DNA of 64,000 nt from Macrocystis pyrifera (GCA_031763025.1 JASSKH010000028.1:2722981-2786980); one strand, 5' to 3'; counted from the stretch's first letter, positions 34,797-61,060 are shown. Numbers and translations: made by a program. Notes: a model not told the origin generated them from the letters alone.

Positions 34797-35566
34797 CAAT
34801 ATCTGCGACCCCCACCCCCCCCCCCTCAGCAAGCAACACACATCCGTCGCCTCTGGTACTAATGCTTTGAATGGGATGCATGAAATGGGTTTAGACTCTC
34901 TCACACACACACGCAGCTGGCGTGCGCACGCTTTGAACAAAAAAAAGAAAACAAGGAAACCGAAGAAAAAGTGTTCTATTTGACCCACGGTGCAACGAAA
35001 AAAAACATGACCATCGTACTCAGTATACTCAACCCCTTTCATACGATACGAAACCATCAAAAGGCCGCGTTGGCTTGCCCGCCCACCTATTGTACACAAA
35101 AAGCACAAGCAAGCAGATTCGATATTTGCTGGTCCCCTCCGCACTGTCTCTCTCCCCCGCCACACCACCACCGCCGCCACTATCACCACCACCTATTTCG
35201 GCCTACCCGGTATAAGTTAAGCCCTTTGGGACTTCAGAGGGAAAAAAGGCAGAAAACAAATACGAGTATCATAGCAAGTACGGCATCGGCCTCGCGCAGT
35301 AGCCCAAGCTAGTGGGGTCATTAGCCCCAGTAGCCCAGGCTATTGGGGTAGGAGATGTGTCCAAAGTGCGACTTGGGGAGGTGCACAACACGCGCGCGCA
35401 GCACGGCGACTACTTGTACTGCCGCTCGCACGCTCGTCCTAAACGGGGCGATAAGACTGCCTTTACTACTCGTTTTTAGGTCGCTATGGCTGGGTCCCTC
35501 AAGGGTTGAACAATAGACGTCATCAACCCCCTTGCGACCACCAGAACGGCACTCAGCCGCGAGGAT
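34797..35566. other. Region 3' of the Harbinger-like gene, no gene recognised
   Basis: A CCGCCACACCACCACCGCCG stretch near 35,155, and short AGCCCAAGCTAGTGGGG palindromes near 35,300-35,350. The rest is unremarkable. Confidence 0.4.
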
Positions 35567-36377
35567 TCACACGCCGATGTCGCCCTTGTTGCGTCGGTAC
35601 TCAAAGTGGGCTATCAACGCCTCCGTAAGAGCAAAGTACTCGTGCTCCTTCTCAAGTTTCTCGACCTTATCCTTCCCATAGAAGGGGCTCCCCCTGTGCC
35701 CGACCGAGCTCTCGTCCAATGCGGGCTCGTGGTCCCGAGGGTCGTGCAAGCCGTCCTGCCCCCCCCAGTCTTCCCCGGGCTCCAGCTTGTCCAGCCCCTC
35801 CTCCAGCGAGCGCAGCATGTTGTGGAGGGTGCAGCAGGCCAGGAACATGTTGTCGATGTCCCTTTTGTTGTCGTACGGAACCTGCAGCTTAAGGATTCGG
35901 AAGCGCCCCTTGAGAGTGCCGAAGAAGCGCCCGATGTCCTCGCGCGCAACGGTCATGGCCCGGCTCCACCTCGATTCTTCCTGCGACACAGGGTACTTGT
36001 TGGGCGCCATGAGCGCTGCCCACTGGCGGTTTCGAGAGGGGGTGGGTGGGAGACGAGGAAGTGAGCAGAGCAAGGTTGTATTTATTTAAGGCAGTTGCTT
36101 GAGTGTGTACTATACACGGGAGACCATGGTAAATAGGATCAAATATTGTTCGTAAAAATAGGTAAATACGTAGTTTTTTGTGTGTACCGTAGGTCCTATT
36201 TTACTATGGTCCCCCGTAAATATATAGGGTTGTGAACCGCAGTCGACCCATCGCATTCAATAGAAACCGTACGATTCAATCGACGTCGGAATCGCCGAAT
36301 GGAGACGGTTATTTTTGCTGATGCATTCATACCGTAAGGTCTTTCATAGGCTATATTAGCCCCCTCACCAGCAGGGG

Positions 36378-36414
<37 letters not shown>

Positions 36415-39400
36415 CGGGGTTTTCTCGCTCAAATCAATCGAAATTCCAGATATTTAATAGCTGATTCACGGGAAATGGAGGGTAAAATGGCTTCGCCGGA
36501 TTCGATAAAAATTCAATCGAGCTTCCTCTCCGATTCACTGGTCTAGTGTTTATCGATCAAGGATTTGTATAATGGGCGGCGACTACAAGCAGGCGCCCAA
36601 AAAACAGTGTGATTGCGAGTAAGGGAGTCGTGTTTACGACTTGGTTCAGCTTCGACAAAATGGTTGAACCATGTTTGTCACTGAACCCTACTGCAAGACC
36701 GATGGCAATGGGAGCGCGATGTTTCCACAAAAAATTGAATTTCAAGCATACTCGCCATAATACGTCAGTACCGTCCGCCATGAGCATGAATCTTTGAACA
36801 AAAAACCCAAATTTTGGAAACAAGAAGGAAAAACGAAAACAATCATTCCTGGGCAAAAGTTGGGGGAAGACCTGCTTGAGAAAAATTCAGCGAAATGTAT
36901 ACATCGAAGGGGGCGAGATTCTGAGTCCTCGACAGAGATCGATCGATAAAACAAACGATTGCGTCATGAACTCTGGACGGGGCGCGCTCGTTAGGGGCTC
37001 CAACCTACCCTCGGGTCACAGTGTTCACCCAATGACCTACGATATGTGGCGGGCGCTGGCCAGACGCATGATTGAAAAAAAAAAAAATGGCCGCTGGCGA
37101 ATAGAAAACAGACGACAAAAGTTCTCGATCTCTGCCGGTCGGCAAAAAAAAGACTGTTTTCAGGTTTGGGAGAAGAGCGTCGGACGCCACCGGCAAGCTC
37201 AGACCCTAGACCATGGATCCACAAGATATCTTCGAGGCCGTCATCTACATTCGTCGGCCTTGCCCGAAACCAAGCGGGGTGGCCGTGGGTTGAGTCTATG
37301 TCGAGATCGAAGGTCTATCGTCGCATGAGCTTGTTTTTTATCAGCGTGTTGACAACTTGCAACGACAAAAAACCGTCGCGCTGCTCGTAGCCGCGTGAAA
37401 AAAAACTCAAACGTTGTTTTTTCCTTTTTTCCCATAGCGGCGGTACGAGAATTTGAGCTGTTCGTTGAATATTAAGTAAGGAAACAAAACTTTGCAACAT
37501 CGTGTTTTCAATAGCATCGGTCTAAGCCTAACCTTACCTAACCTTAATCCTCAGCCTTAACGCTTACCGCATGGGAAATCTATCGGAATGAAGCTGCAAC
37601 GAGGAGCTCATGTGCTTTGTCAATACATTTTTTTACACGTTGATGGGTCAAGTTGTACCAGGTACATACTATTGGATCAAGGCCCAACTTGCCACACGTC
37701 AAAGACTCGTCTACGTGACTGAGGGAGGAAGGAAGGAAGGAAAGAAGGAAAAAAAAAACAGAAACCGTTCTGAACAGCATATTCCACCCTCCTTGGCCTT
37801 GCCACCGAAAAACCAAGAGCCGCCCGAACGAAACAACCAAAGCGGCAAAACAAACAAACACTGAACACCACGAACAGGCTGCTCGCGGAATACCCCTCCC
37901 TCACCTTGTGATTTTCGGGGTCCGAAATGCAGTAGTTGCCCCTGTGCTCGACCAGCGTGCCATCTGCTTTTCTGAGGTGGTACACCTTCTTCGTGTACGT
38001 CTTGGAGTACCGAAACGACGAAATCGCTTGGTCGTGGCGGATCACGGTCTTGTCGTTCATACGCCCCGCCAAGCCCTTCGTCACTGCGAGGGCCCGGCCG
38101 GTGTGATCCACCGTCGCCTGGTAAACGAGGACTGGAAAGTCCTCCTTGCCCGTGTAACTGCTCTCGCTCGAGGAAGGGCAGCTTCCCCAGCGGACCCGCA
38201 TGACGTCCGTCGACCCGATAGCCCCCGTGAAACCAAGGCGGTCGTATTGGGCCATGACCCTGTCTTGTTCGGCTCCCTCGGGGAGACGGACGTGCTCGCT
38301 GAATACGTCCTGGGCGAGGCGGTTTGTGAACTTGTGGAAGGTCGCCTGGGCGGCCGCCTGGGTCATGAGGGACATCCGGCAGACGTCGTCGAGGCAGTTC
38401 ATGCCCCGTCCCAGAATGTGGAGCGCTGCCAGCACCTGCGGGGGGATACATACGATAGGCGCATGTTATTCTTCCACTTCAAACCGCTCTCTTATACATA
38501 CTTACGTATCGACATCCAGAACATTCCGGTTCCTGTGCTGATTTGTGCTGCATCCTATGAATGGAGAAATACGAGATCCGGTGGTCACAAAACTGCGAGA
38601 TAGAGAGAATACATAGCAAAATACGGTAGGCAGGTTATAGACGTTGCAAGGCAATATCAAAGTTTCCGGATACGAAAATGAAAACATGTACAAAAGACAA
38701 AAAAAACACAAGATTTAGACAACGGGTTAGTTCGTGTACACGCACCCGATTCATCGCAACGGCGTGGAGTGAAACCTTTTTCATAAAGATCTGATTTACC
38801 AACACCCGGGTCTATTTTTTTTTGCCGCCGCGAAGGTTGGCTATACACCAAGTAGCCTGGGGGGGGGGGGGGGGGGGGGCTAATTTTTCACACCGAGTGT
38901 TAAAAAATGCACTCTGCACTCCTTTTAGTATATCATGGTTTTAGTGTAGATGACTTTTTGCTGTGGCCGCTTGGTGGAAAGCGTCGATTTTGATGGATGA
39001 GGACGGGGTGGGATCAGCGTGCCAGGTGGGCCCTGCGGGCGGCTAATTCTAATCATATACCACTCTGACCGAAAATATAAAAGCCATTTGGACTCTGATA
39101 CCGATATCAAACGGTGTTTATGTTTACGGTCACAGTGGTACCAGGTATCCAGGTTCAGTCTGAAGGGCTCACATCCGGTTGGGATCAGGTCGAGGTGGGA
39201 TCAAGGCGCCAAGCGGGAGCTGGGTGGAGGTGTGTAGAGTACAATTTGTACACCCGGTGTGCAAGTAGGGCTCGTCTATACGAATAGCCTGCTACTCCAC
39301 TATTCATCGTGTTTAAACCCCCCCTTGCGGCCTCAGACGGGGAAAAATAAAGCGACGGAAAAAAACAATTTGCATCACAGGATCGGCCACACGGCGCGCC

Positions 39401-42400
39401 CGGGCTGCTGCTGGGTGAGGGGATGCTAGTGCCAGTGTCGATGCTGCTAATACTACGCAAGGGATTGGTACGAGACCACCGCAGCAGCATGGTTATACGC
39501 GTACCGCTGAGAGCCAAGGGTATTGTGGTAAACGATCGATACGACCCGGATATCATTCGTTGAGGTCGCTGTACTTCAATCAAGTCTCAAACGGTGGACA
39601 TACAGTACAAATAGACGTTATGGTACTGCTTTGAATGAGGCTGAAAGGCCGGTAATTACCTGGGTTCAGGTATCGGGATCGCATTTGTAATACTTGCGAG
39701 CGAGGCGTATCTTAGATAGGAAACCAGGGGTTTCCTAGTGAGGCACGAGCCTTGCTCACAGTCTCCACGTGCACGAAAGGAATAAAGCGCTGCTCTTCCT
39801 CTATCTCTGAGCAAACAACACACGTGAGTACCAACGAGTACCTGCTAAATAGGCAAACCTGTCAAGGGATACAAAGTGTCCCGACCTTTCACCTTAACAA
39901 GTGGCGTCGTCGGCAGGACACGAACCTGCGCGTGAGGGCCACAATGGGTTTGCTCCTGGTGTGATTTTTCTTGGGATGGGTTGGGGATGGTTTTTGCGTA
40001 TTTTGTCCTGCCTACCCCCCGGCTCCGTGTTGGGGCTGGTCTTGGTAGTCGGGCCACTCATTCGTGGCACAGGACAGTTTCCGGGGTTGTGGGGCGGGTT
40101 TATAGGTGGTTTTTGGCGTATTCTGTGTCATTTTTCTTCTCGTCCTACCTATCCCCGCCCGCTCGGGAGCTGGGGACGATCTGGATAAATTGACAATACC
40201 TACTGGGGAACAGGACCGCCTCGTTTTTTGTGTCAACTTTTCGCTTTTCCGTAGACACTTTCTCGCCTCCCCCCCCGTTCCTGGTGGCATGGCGATGGCT
40301 TTCGTTGACGATTTGTTCCTGTCCCTTAAGGCTAGGCCTTACTTCTTCTCTTTTTTGACGTACCTTGCCGGTTTTGTTATCTTGCCGTTCAGAGGTGTGG
40401 GAGTGGGTTTTGAGGAGCCGCATCTTAGACTCGTGTTCTAGCTCGTGGAATCGGGGTTTCCATGAATTTCCCATAATGCTGCATATACGGCTCATCAGAG
40501 TGGGCTAGTGCTATCGTACGATCGTACTCGTGGTACTTGCGAGGCGTATCTTAGATAGAAACCAGGGTTTTCCCGAGCGAGGCACGAGCCTTGCTCACAG
40601 TCTCCACGTGCACGAAAGGAATACAGCTGCTCTTCTTCCAGCTCTAAGTAAACAACACACGTGAGTCCCAACGAGAACCTGTTTAACCCTTTTAGGACTG
40701 CAGTCCCGTTTTGGGGACAAAGCACTCTAATTTCAAGTAATTTGTCCCCAAAACGGGACTGCGGTACTAAAATGGTTAATAGGCAAACCTGTCAAGGGAT
40801 ACAAAGTGTCCCGACCTTGATCTTCACATAGACAACCCTTTTTCAAGTGTACGTGTAAAAGATTGAACGTGGGAAATCTGGTGTTTGTGGAGCGGGATGG
40901 AATCTTCACATACATGGAAGGCATGTTTGGCTAGGGGACACATACGAGTATGGAAGAGTCTGGTTATGGGCGAAATCTCATTCAGGAGAGAGACAAGAGC
41001 ACGACGGGTGATGGACAAGCAAAACATATACTGCAGAGGATAGGAAGCTGGCGGTGGGTATTTGACTGGCAACATCTGTAACTGATGTTGTGAGGACTGA
41101 GGCCGAAGGGGTTGACACTTTTGTTTCGAAGAACTGGGGACGCACTCGTACTTGGAAATCAGCGTTGAACACGTTTCCGAAGCAAATATTCCTGGTACCA
41201 GGTAGTAAATTGCTGCCAATCTGGACGGAAATATAAGGAAAGTTTACTGTGGGCCAACGCCCCAACGGGTAGGGTGGACCGTACCTGGACCAAGTCCGGC
41301 GGGAAGGCCTCATAGCCTAGGTTTTTGTTAGCGGGTGAGCTCGCGCGAGTCCCCACCACTACCCGGAGATGACTCTCCCAGGTGGCTATCTCCACCGCAC
41401 CTGCCCCTCTCCGGGGCCAGGTCGGGTCAACGTGCCCTACAGTAGCGTGAGTCGTACCAGCAGCCTGCTCTGATGTTGCAACGGGAGCTATGGGCTAAAT
41501 TGACACTCGACACGAATTTTGATCGTGGAAGTGTGGTGAGCTTAAGCTTTATTTTTGCCAGTCCGTCGGAGGACTAAAAAAAAAAAGTTTACGACCGAAC
41601 GGTCCTTATATTTCCGTCCAGAGTGGTACGTGTATGGGAGCTGGTTGCTGGCACTATATAATAGTGTATGAAAAGACAGAGAGAAACGCCTGCCAGGTAC
41701 GACGAGGGGGGCACCTACACTGAATCAAAACGTCCCAGCAGGGGAGAGGGGAGAGGGTACCATACCTTTTCTTTCCCTGCTCAGTTTTCTTCTTTCTGTA
41801 GCTGTTTTACGGGTCGTCGACGATTTAGTTTAGCGATGTACATCTTTGGAGGATCGCATCACGACGGTCTTGAGGCATTAACCCTTCAACAGTAGAACTG
41901 CAGTACTGTGTTGGGGACAAACCACTTAAATTATACTGCAGCCACAAAAAAGGGGCAATCGCGAACCCATTCGTACGAATCAGCTATTGATTAATACCTG
42001 GTACCGGTATTTATTATTGTGCTGGTATTTATAGTTGCTGTATGCGAGATACGAGTGGGTTTATACTCGTACAGCGGGCGCGTGGGCGCCCGGTTCCCGG
42101 TGTCAAGAAATGTCACTTTGGTGTCCAGGCTCAAACGTCTTTAATTTTTTTCCGACCTTGATCTACAGCATCTCTATTGGATAGGATTTCGAGAGTCGGT
42201 CCCACTGTTGAACTGCTGTCTTGTGTTTCTTAGACCTCTGCCAATGGGAAAGCGAAGTATCAATAAAAAGTTTGAATTTCAAAGATACCCGCCAAAAAGT
42301 TTTACAACACGCTTCCTATGGGCACGTTTAGAAAAAAAAAAGTTCCCAACTTTTGGAAAAGCCCGAAAACAGATTTTTATTGTGCGTGTAGAGATTCGAG

Positions 42401-45157
42401 CAAACGCCGAGACCAACAGCTGTTTTTGTGGTTTGGCGCCGCGAAGAGACGCGCTGGGTGCACTGCCCTGCGCGTAGGACCCAAGCGTCCGAGCCCACGC
42501 TGACTGCCTCTAGTCTGGTGGCGAAGAGACGTGGCGAGTGCGCTCTAGTCAACCTGTCCTGGTATTTTGTGGTTTCATTATGCGACTGACTGCTGCTGCT
42601 GTACAGCTGCAGTGTACCTGGTAGTAGTCTACGAGTACGGATCCACGGAGAGGCGCGTGCCGAGTGCACTTCTCTTCGTCTCTAGGCCCGAGCCCGCGCC
42701 AGCCGACTCTAGTCTTGCCACGGAGGGACGCGCCGTCCGCGCGTCGGGCGCGAAGCAACGTCGCTATACAGCTGTATCACCATCCAATTCATCGATCGTT
42801 CTGCTGCTGTTTGCTGTCGTGGATAACATCTTGAATTTAGAGAGCATGCCATTTTTCGATTAGAAAATCTGATCACCAAAATCCGACGACTTGGGTCATC
42901 GGATTCTCAAATCGAAAAAATTCCCGTCGGATTTCGCATATTTGGACTGCATAAGCAGGGTCATTCATTTTTGAGATCGAAAAATACAAATCGCTGGCCT
43001 ATATCTTTGACAAGGAATTACATACCTGGTATAGAATACGCGCGTTCGGTTTATCGCAATACTTGTAAAATTCGGTAAAAAAGGAATATAGACGAGACGT
43101 ATCACGCAGCTTGCAAAGTTGAGTATCAACTATTTAATCAGTCGAACTCACAGCTGACGTATTTCAAAATTTATAAAATCTGAAGCTCGAAATCGAACCG
43201 CATAGGAAACAGCCTACCCCACAGAACCTACCCGTGAAAAAATCAAACATTTTTTCCCTTTTTTCCCACAGCGGCGGTTCGAGGATATTTTCGGCTGTTT
43301 TTTTAAAGCAATATTTTTGAATATAAAACTTTTGGACTTCGCGTTTCCATTGGCATAGGTCTTAACCTATTTTTCTTATTGTTGGTGCCGATCTGAGCCG
43401 GTTTCTCTCAACATGTTGTTTTTCAAGTGCGAGCGCTCAGGGTGTGTCTTAACCCCCCCCAGAGAGCATCGGAACGAACCGGATGGAATATTATTTGCTG
43501 CATGAATTGATGCTGATTGGTTGTGGGAAACGAATAGATTCAGTGCAGCCCGAGAAAAACTGTATATCTAGGAAGAGGAAGAAGAAGTGTTGCACCCCTT
43601 TTTCTTGTTTGGGAGGATCGAACGGCCCGACCGAACGGGAACATATAGGATCTTATTTGATGTACATGGATACCACCGAGGATGGATGTGGACACCAATG
43701 TGCTCTGGCGTGTGCAAAAGATACCGTTCGTACTGATTCGGCTGGCGAGGCCCAGGATTCTGCATGGACCCAAACACGTTTTTTTACACAGGCACGGAAC
43801 GAATGACCACCAACAGCCTCGTTCCGTTCCGCTCGTTCCCATGCTCTCTAGGGGGGTAGACCCAAACACGTTTTTTTACACAGGCACGGAACGAATGACC
43901 ACGAACAACAGCCTCGTTCCGTTCCGCTCGTTCCCATGCTCTCTAGGGGGGGTTAAGACGCACCCTCACTGCTGCTGTATCCGATCTGAATACGTATCCA
44001 GTCTGCACATAAATGATTGGATCACACCTTATTATGGTGCCTGGTGTTTCTCATTCGTACACGTCCCTTTTGGCTCATGCTCGGGGTAAGTATGTATGTG
44101 TCTGAGCTTTGGCTTCCCATTTTATTTATTTATTTATTTGGGATTCTTCTCCTTTTCTTTTTCTTTTTCTTGTTATTTTTCGGTTTGGTTTGTTCGTTGC
44201 TTCTGTTTCTTTATGGTGTATTTTGGTTGCTGGCGTATGTATGTATGTTGTGTCGGCCGCACCTAGTGCGAAGGCATGGTATTGCGTAGGCTATTAATGC
44301 ATTACGGTGTGTTATCTCTGTGTCGTAGTCTGTGACCACAGAGCTCGTATCTTTCTAGGGTGAAGAATCAGCACGGACACTGGGCTTGCTGGATGTCGAC
44401 GAGTAGAAGAACGGTTTAATGTGAAGAACACACACACACGCACGTTGATTTGATCCACCATGCGATGCTGAATTTTAAAATGAGAATAGCGCGCGTTGCT
44501 CTTTGTACCGCTGCGACCTGAAAAAAATGTACGCGGTTACCTGTACATACGCGGGTACAACAAGCAGGACAGCGGGCAGCAGTACATTCTATACTGCTGT
44601 GCTTGTATACGTCAATCAGGCACTTGCGACGTTTGATAGTGTGTTTGCTTCACCTTCAGCTCAGCTGGAATGCTCTGCCGCTCCTCAACATCCTCGCGGC
44701 CGAGCGGGAACCATTCGCGCTCCTCCGCCAGCTCCACGAGCTGCACAAAGAGCACGTGCGGGACACGGAACCATCCTCGAAACAGCGCTGCGTCTCGCGA
44801 CGTGCTGTCTGCGAGGCTCTCCGAGCGGAGCACAACAGCCCACGGCGACGCGCGGAAGTCTACCCTCGGGCGGACACGTCGCCGGCGCTTGATTCGTGGA
44901 GCACCATCGTCGTCGTCGTCGTCGTTGCAGGAACCCAGCCCGGAGTCGTCGCCCGTTGCTGCTGAATCTTCGACCTCCTCCATGATGGCTCGCCATTGGG
45001 TAAGTGTTCGAGGAGTACGCCTATTCTGCTGTTGCTGCTGGTCCCTCTCGCTGACGCGCATCGCAATGGTGATGGCCAAGAGCGTAAGGAGTCCATTCGA
45101 GTAATCGATGTCGTTGAGGCGAGACTCAGACTTCTTAGACTCCGGAGGAAACACCAT
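35567..45157 (-). CDS. PIF/Harbinger-type transposase (possibly a host gene), 3 exons
   Basis: Minus-strand exons 45157-44654, 38435-37905 and 36022-35567 join in phase 0 at both junctions and give about 495 residues. Harbinger transposases cut and paste DNA with a DDE nuclease. Exon 1 ends with FRGWFRVPHVLFVQLVELA and IPAELK. Exon 2 opens VLAALHILGRG, carries the first Asp in GSTDVMRVRWGSCPSS and ends at the second Asp in YCISDPENHK. Exon 3 continues WAALMAPNKYPVS, has the Glu in AREDIGRFFGTLKGRFRIL, and CCTLHNML. The DDE triad is therefore complete. The ATG chosen (MVFPPESKK) is the first before the acidic/basic N-terminal stretch; an earlier in-frame start is possible. The 6.2 kb intron holds several inserted elements. 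The alternative is two broken copies: one with only exon 1, one lacking it. Same strand, order and matching phase favour one gene. Confidence 0.75.
36113..36222. repeat. MITE family A, copy 5
   Basis: ACACGGGAGACCATGGTAAA and TTACTATGGTCCCCCGTAAA ends, inside the second intron of the Harbinger-like gene. Confidence 0.8.
36376..36413. repeat. Poly(G) run (~36 bases)
   Basis: Homopolymer G interrupted once by A near its start, in the second intron of the Harbinger-like gene. Confidence 0.9.
36694..37526. mobile_element. Non-autonomous inverted-repeat element (family F), ~830 bp
   Basis: The left end CAAGACCGATGGCAATGGGA and the right end TTTCAATAGCATCGGTCTAA are inverted repeats. The subterminal right part CCCATAGCGGCGGTACGAGA is shared with 43.27 kb. 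It lies in the second intron of the Harbinger-like gene and has no transposase frame. Confidence 0.65.
38862..38880. repeat. Poly(G) run
   Basis: About 18 G in a row in the large intron of the Harbinger-like gene. Confidence 0.9.
39050..39150. repeat. MITE family B
   Basis: ATACCACTCTGACCGAAAAT at the left and TTTACGGTCACAGTGGTACC at the right, with a TGATACCGATATCAAACGG centre. Confidence 0.7.
39902..39930 (+). other. Candidate primer binding site of the TRIM-like element
   Basis: The complement gives a tRNA 3' end: T-stem GCAGG, loop TTCGTGT, CCTGC, seven acceptor bases, a discriminator, then CCA. Pairing potential of ~28 bases is longer than the usual ~18. Confidence 0.6.
40683..40779. 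repeat. piggyBac-like MITE (family C) nested in the 3' LTR
   Basis: TTAACCCTTTTAGGACTGCA at the left and ACTAAAATGGTTAA at the right, with an internal GTCCCGTTTTGGGGACAAA inverted against TTTGTCCCCAAAACGGGAC. It is bounded by TTAA on both sides and absent from the matching place in the 5' LTR, so the insertion can be seen directly. TTAA duplication and a CCC start are the hallmarks of piggyBac elements. Confidence 0.8.
41195..41635. repeat. MITE family B, long variant (~440 bp)
   Basis: TCTGGACGGAAATATAAGG at 41,220 and CGGTCCTTATATTTCCGTCC at 41,600 are inverted ends, with about 350 bases of unrelated filler between them. A partial family C copy follows at 41,878-41,945. Confidence 0.6.
42229..43367. 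mobile_element. Composite inverted-repeat element: family F ends with family E interior
   Basis: The outer ends are TTAGACCTCTGCCAATGGGA and TTTCCATTGGCATAGGTCTT. The interior 42,380-43,215 is a diverged, reversed copy of the 785 bp element at 16.4-17.2 kb (for example GGCGCCGCGAAGAGACGCGC and CGGAGGGACGCGCCGTCCGC), including one arm GAACCGCATAGGAAACAGCC. It lies in the large intron of the Harbinger-like gene. Confidence 0.65.
43438..43969. mobile_element. MITE family G (~530 bp) with an internal direct duplication
   Basis: The ends GGTGTGTCTTAACCCCCCCC and AGGGGGGGTTAAGACGCACC are inverted, followed by AGAGAGCATCGGAACGAAC and its complement. Near the right end an ~90 bp block (GACCCAAACACGTTTTTTTA ... 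CGTTCCCATGCTCTCTAGGG) is present twice in tandem. Confidence 0.75.
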
Positions 45158-45699
45158 CGCGCGACGACCACGGGGTGCTTTGCTGTGCGTGCTGGTTAAG
45201 GATGGTGTCGCTTGGATTGCTGCTGCTGTGCTGTTGTTGTGGTTGACGCACCGCGCGCGGGGTATTGTATTCGTAGCTACAGGTGTTCTCAATTCAAGGC
45301 TTCTTTTGTGGCATCCCCAGCGTAGCGTCACAGCAGTCCGCGAGTGGGCCGAAAACTTCCAGGACCTAGTTGATGGCGTTTGGCACCTGCAGAAGCCACG
45401 ATGCGCCTATTTTTGCGAGCCTCGGCACCCAGCAAGCAGCAGCCACCGTGTGCCTATATTTGCTAGCCTCAGCACCCAGCAAGCAGCACCTAGCGAGCAC
45501 CGCACCGAGTTGCGTGATCCGGTGCCAGGTGCCCAAAGTTTTCGGTACATTTTTTTTCAAATTCAAATTTCATAATTGCCCCTATGTCCAACGCCTCCAA
45601 TACTCGTAGTGGAACTCCCCACACCAACCTGTTTAGCGTCTAGCGTCTTCGACTTTCAAGTCTGTCAATTGCTGTAGGTAGCTCACGACTACCGCGGAG
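45158..45699. promoter_or_regulatory. Divergent intergenic region between the Harbinger-like and kinesin genes
   Basis: About 540 bases separate two divergent start codons, so both promoters should lie here. It contains a short tandem duplication at about 45,410-45,505 (TATTTGCTAGCCTCAGCACC and CAAGCAGCA units). No TATA box or other motif stands out. Confidence 0.4.
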
Positions 45700-59777
<14,078 letters not shown>

Positions 59778-60963
59778 TAAGAAAAAAAAAACGGCGCCGG
59801 GTTTGTTTTCACCCGCGGAAACTGTGCCTACCTTAATGTTTTTTCGGAGGGGGTTAAATTACTTGGAGTGAGCACTGGGTTGTTTATGCTGCGGTATTCG
59901 TGCAAAAGGGTGGATAAAACCGTTAGTATACCATTGCGAGAATGGTCCCAATCTTGAAAAATAAGAACTCAAGATTTTTTATGGATGAAATGATTGGAAC
60001 CTTTCCGAGTAATTTTTTTTTCCCGAGAAAAAAGTGGGAGGTGGGTTTGTTGAGGGGGGTACAGGGTAGCCGTCGATTTCTTTTCTTTTGTTATCGGTTG
60101 GTGGTGGGAGCAGTGACGGTGGGGATACATGCAGAGTACGAAGCACACCGGGTGAGAAGTTTGAGAGGAGCAAAAGGTATGCTTGTTTTTGCCCTGCGCG
60201 TTTGTTTGTTTTATTCGCGGAACACAAGAACGCCTGTTCTCTTTTTCCTGTTACGTATTTTGGTGTCGGACAGACACTCCCTTGCCTGGCGTAATCATTT
60301 GAGCCTCGCCCGCTAGAATAGTAAAAGAGTGTCTTGTGTGGTGTTGCCTACTTTATGGTGGTGGTGGTGATGGTGGTGGTGGTGACGACGTTGGTTGTTC
60401 TTGGTTGCTCGTGTGCTTTTTTTTTTTCATGTTGCTGTTTGCGGTTATTGTTTGTCGTTCGAACGACGTACCATATGTATAACCCCCGGGGAAAAAAAAA
60501 AAAGGTTGACAACGATCTCCGCTCGGCTGACGGACGGGCAGACGGGCGGTCGATTGGTCCCGCCTGTTGTTTGCCCTGGCTCTACTGCTGCTGCTGCTGC
60601 TCGCCGTGAGGGTTTTCCTGATTTAGGGCTGTGGTGGCGTTTTCTCGAGCAAGACGGAGGCGTGTTTATTCTAGTTTTTTTTTTTTTTTTTTTTTTCTTG
60701 TCTTTTGGGATCAAGCTGGGGCGCTGGTGAGAAGGCGGAAGTGACGACCACTGCCGTTGGAGGGTGGTGGTTGTTGGGTTTTGTACGGAATGTCGAAGGC
60801 GTTTCTAGTGAGGGGGGGGGGGGGGGGGGGGGGGGGTTTTTTTGCTCATAGGGGGTGCAGGGGACGAAAACGGTGGGAGAGCTAAAATATATGAATTGGT
60901 TGTGAGATGGAATGCTAACGAACCGTAGCAACATCAGCCCTTTGGTAGAAGGTCGTTTCTTAC
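59778..60963. other. Region 3' of the kinesin gene, no gene recognised
   Basis: Contains a GTGGTGATGGTGGTGGTGGT stretch near 60,360, a T run near 60,677 and a 26-base G run near 60,811. No canonical polyadenylation signal can be singled out. Confidence 0.45.
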
Positions 60964-61060
60964 TGATACGTACTGGCCGGAAATATAGTCACCGTTTGAT
61001 GTTTAATTCAGTGTTGAATGGAGGCCTGTATTGACGTCCAGGGTGGTACCGTTTATTGAT
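60964..61060. repeat. MITE family B
   Basis: TACTGGCCGGAAATATAGTC and TTGACGTCCAGGGTGGTACC inverted ends around a GTTTGATGTTTAATTCAG centre. Confidence 0.65.

Larger units (their letters stand above)
39691..40818 (+). mobile_element. Miniature LTR retrotransposon (TRIM-like), non-coding
   Basis: Two direct repeats of about 190-200 bp (39,691-39,888 and 40,534-40,818, the second enlarged by a MITE) share GAGGCGTATCTTAGATAG, GCACGAGCCTTGCTCACAGT, CTCCACGTGCACGAAAGGAA and GTCAAGGGATACAAAGTGTC. Seventeen bases after the first repeat stands a primer-binding-site-like sequence (39,902-39,930): TGG plus the complement of an acceptor stem and T-arm. The ~640 bp interior is G/T-rich and codes for nothing. 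It lies in the large intron of the Harbinger-like gene. Confidence 0.7.
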
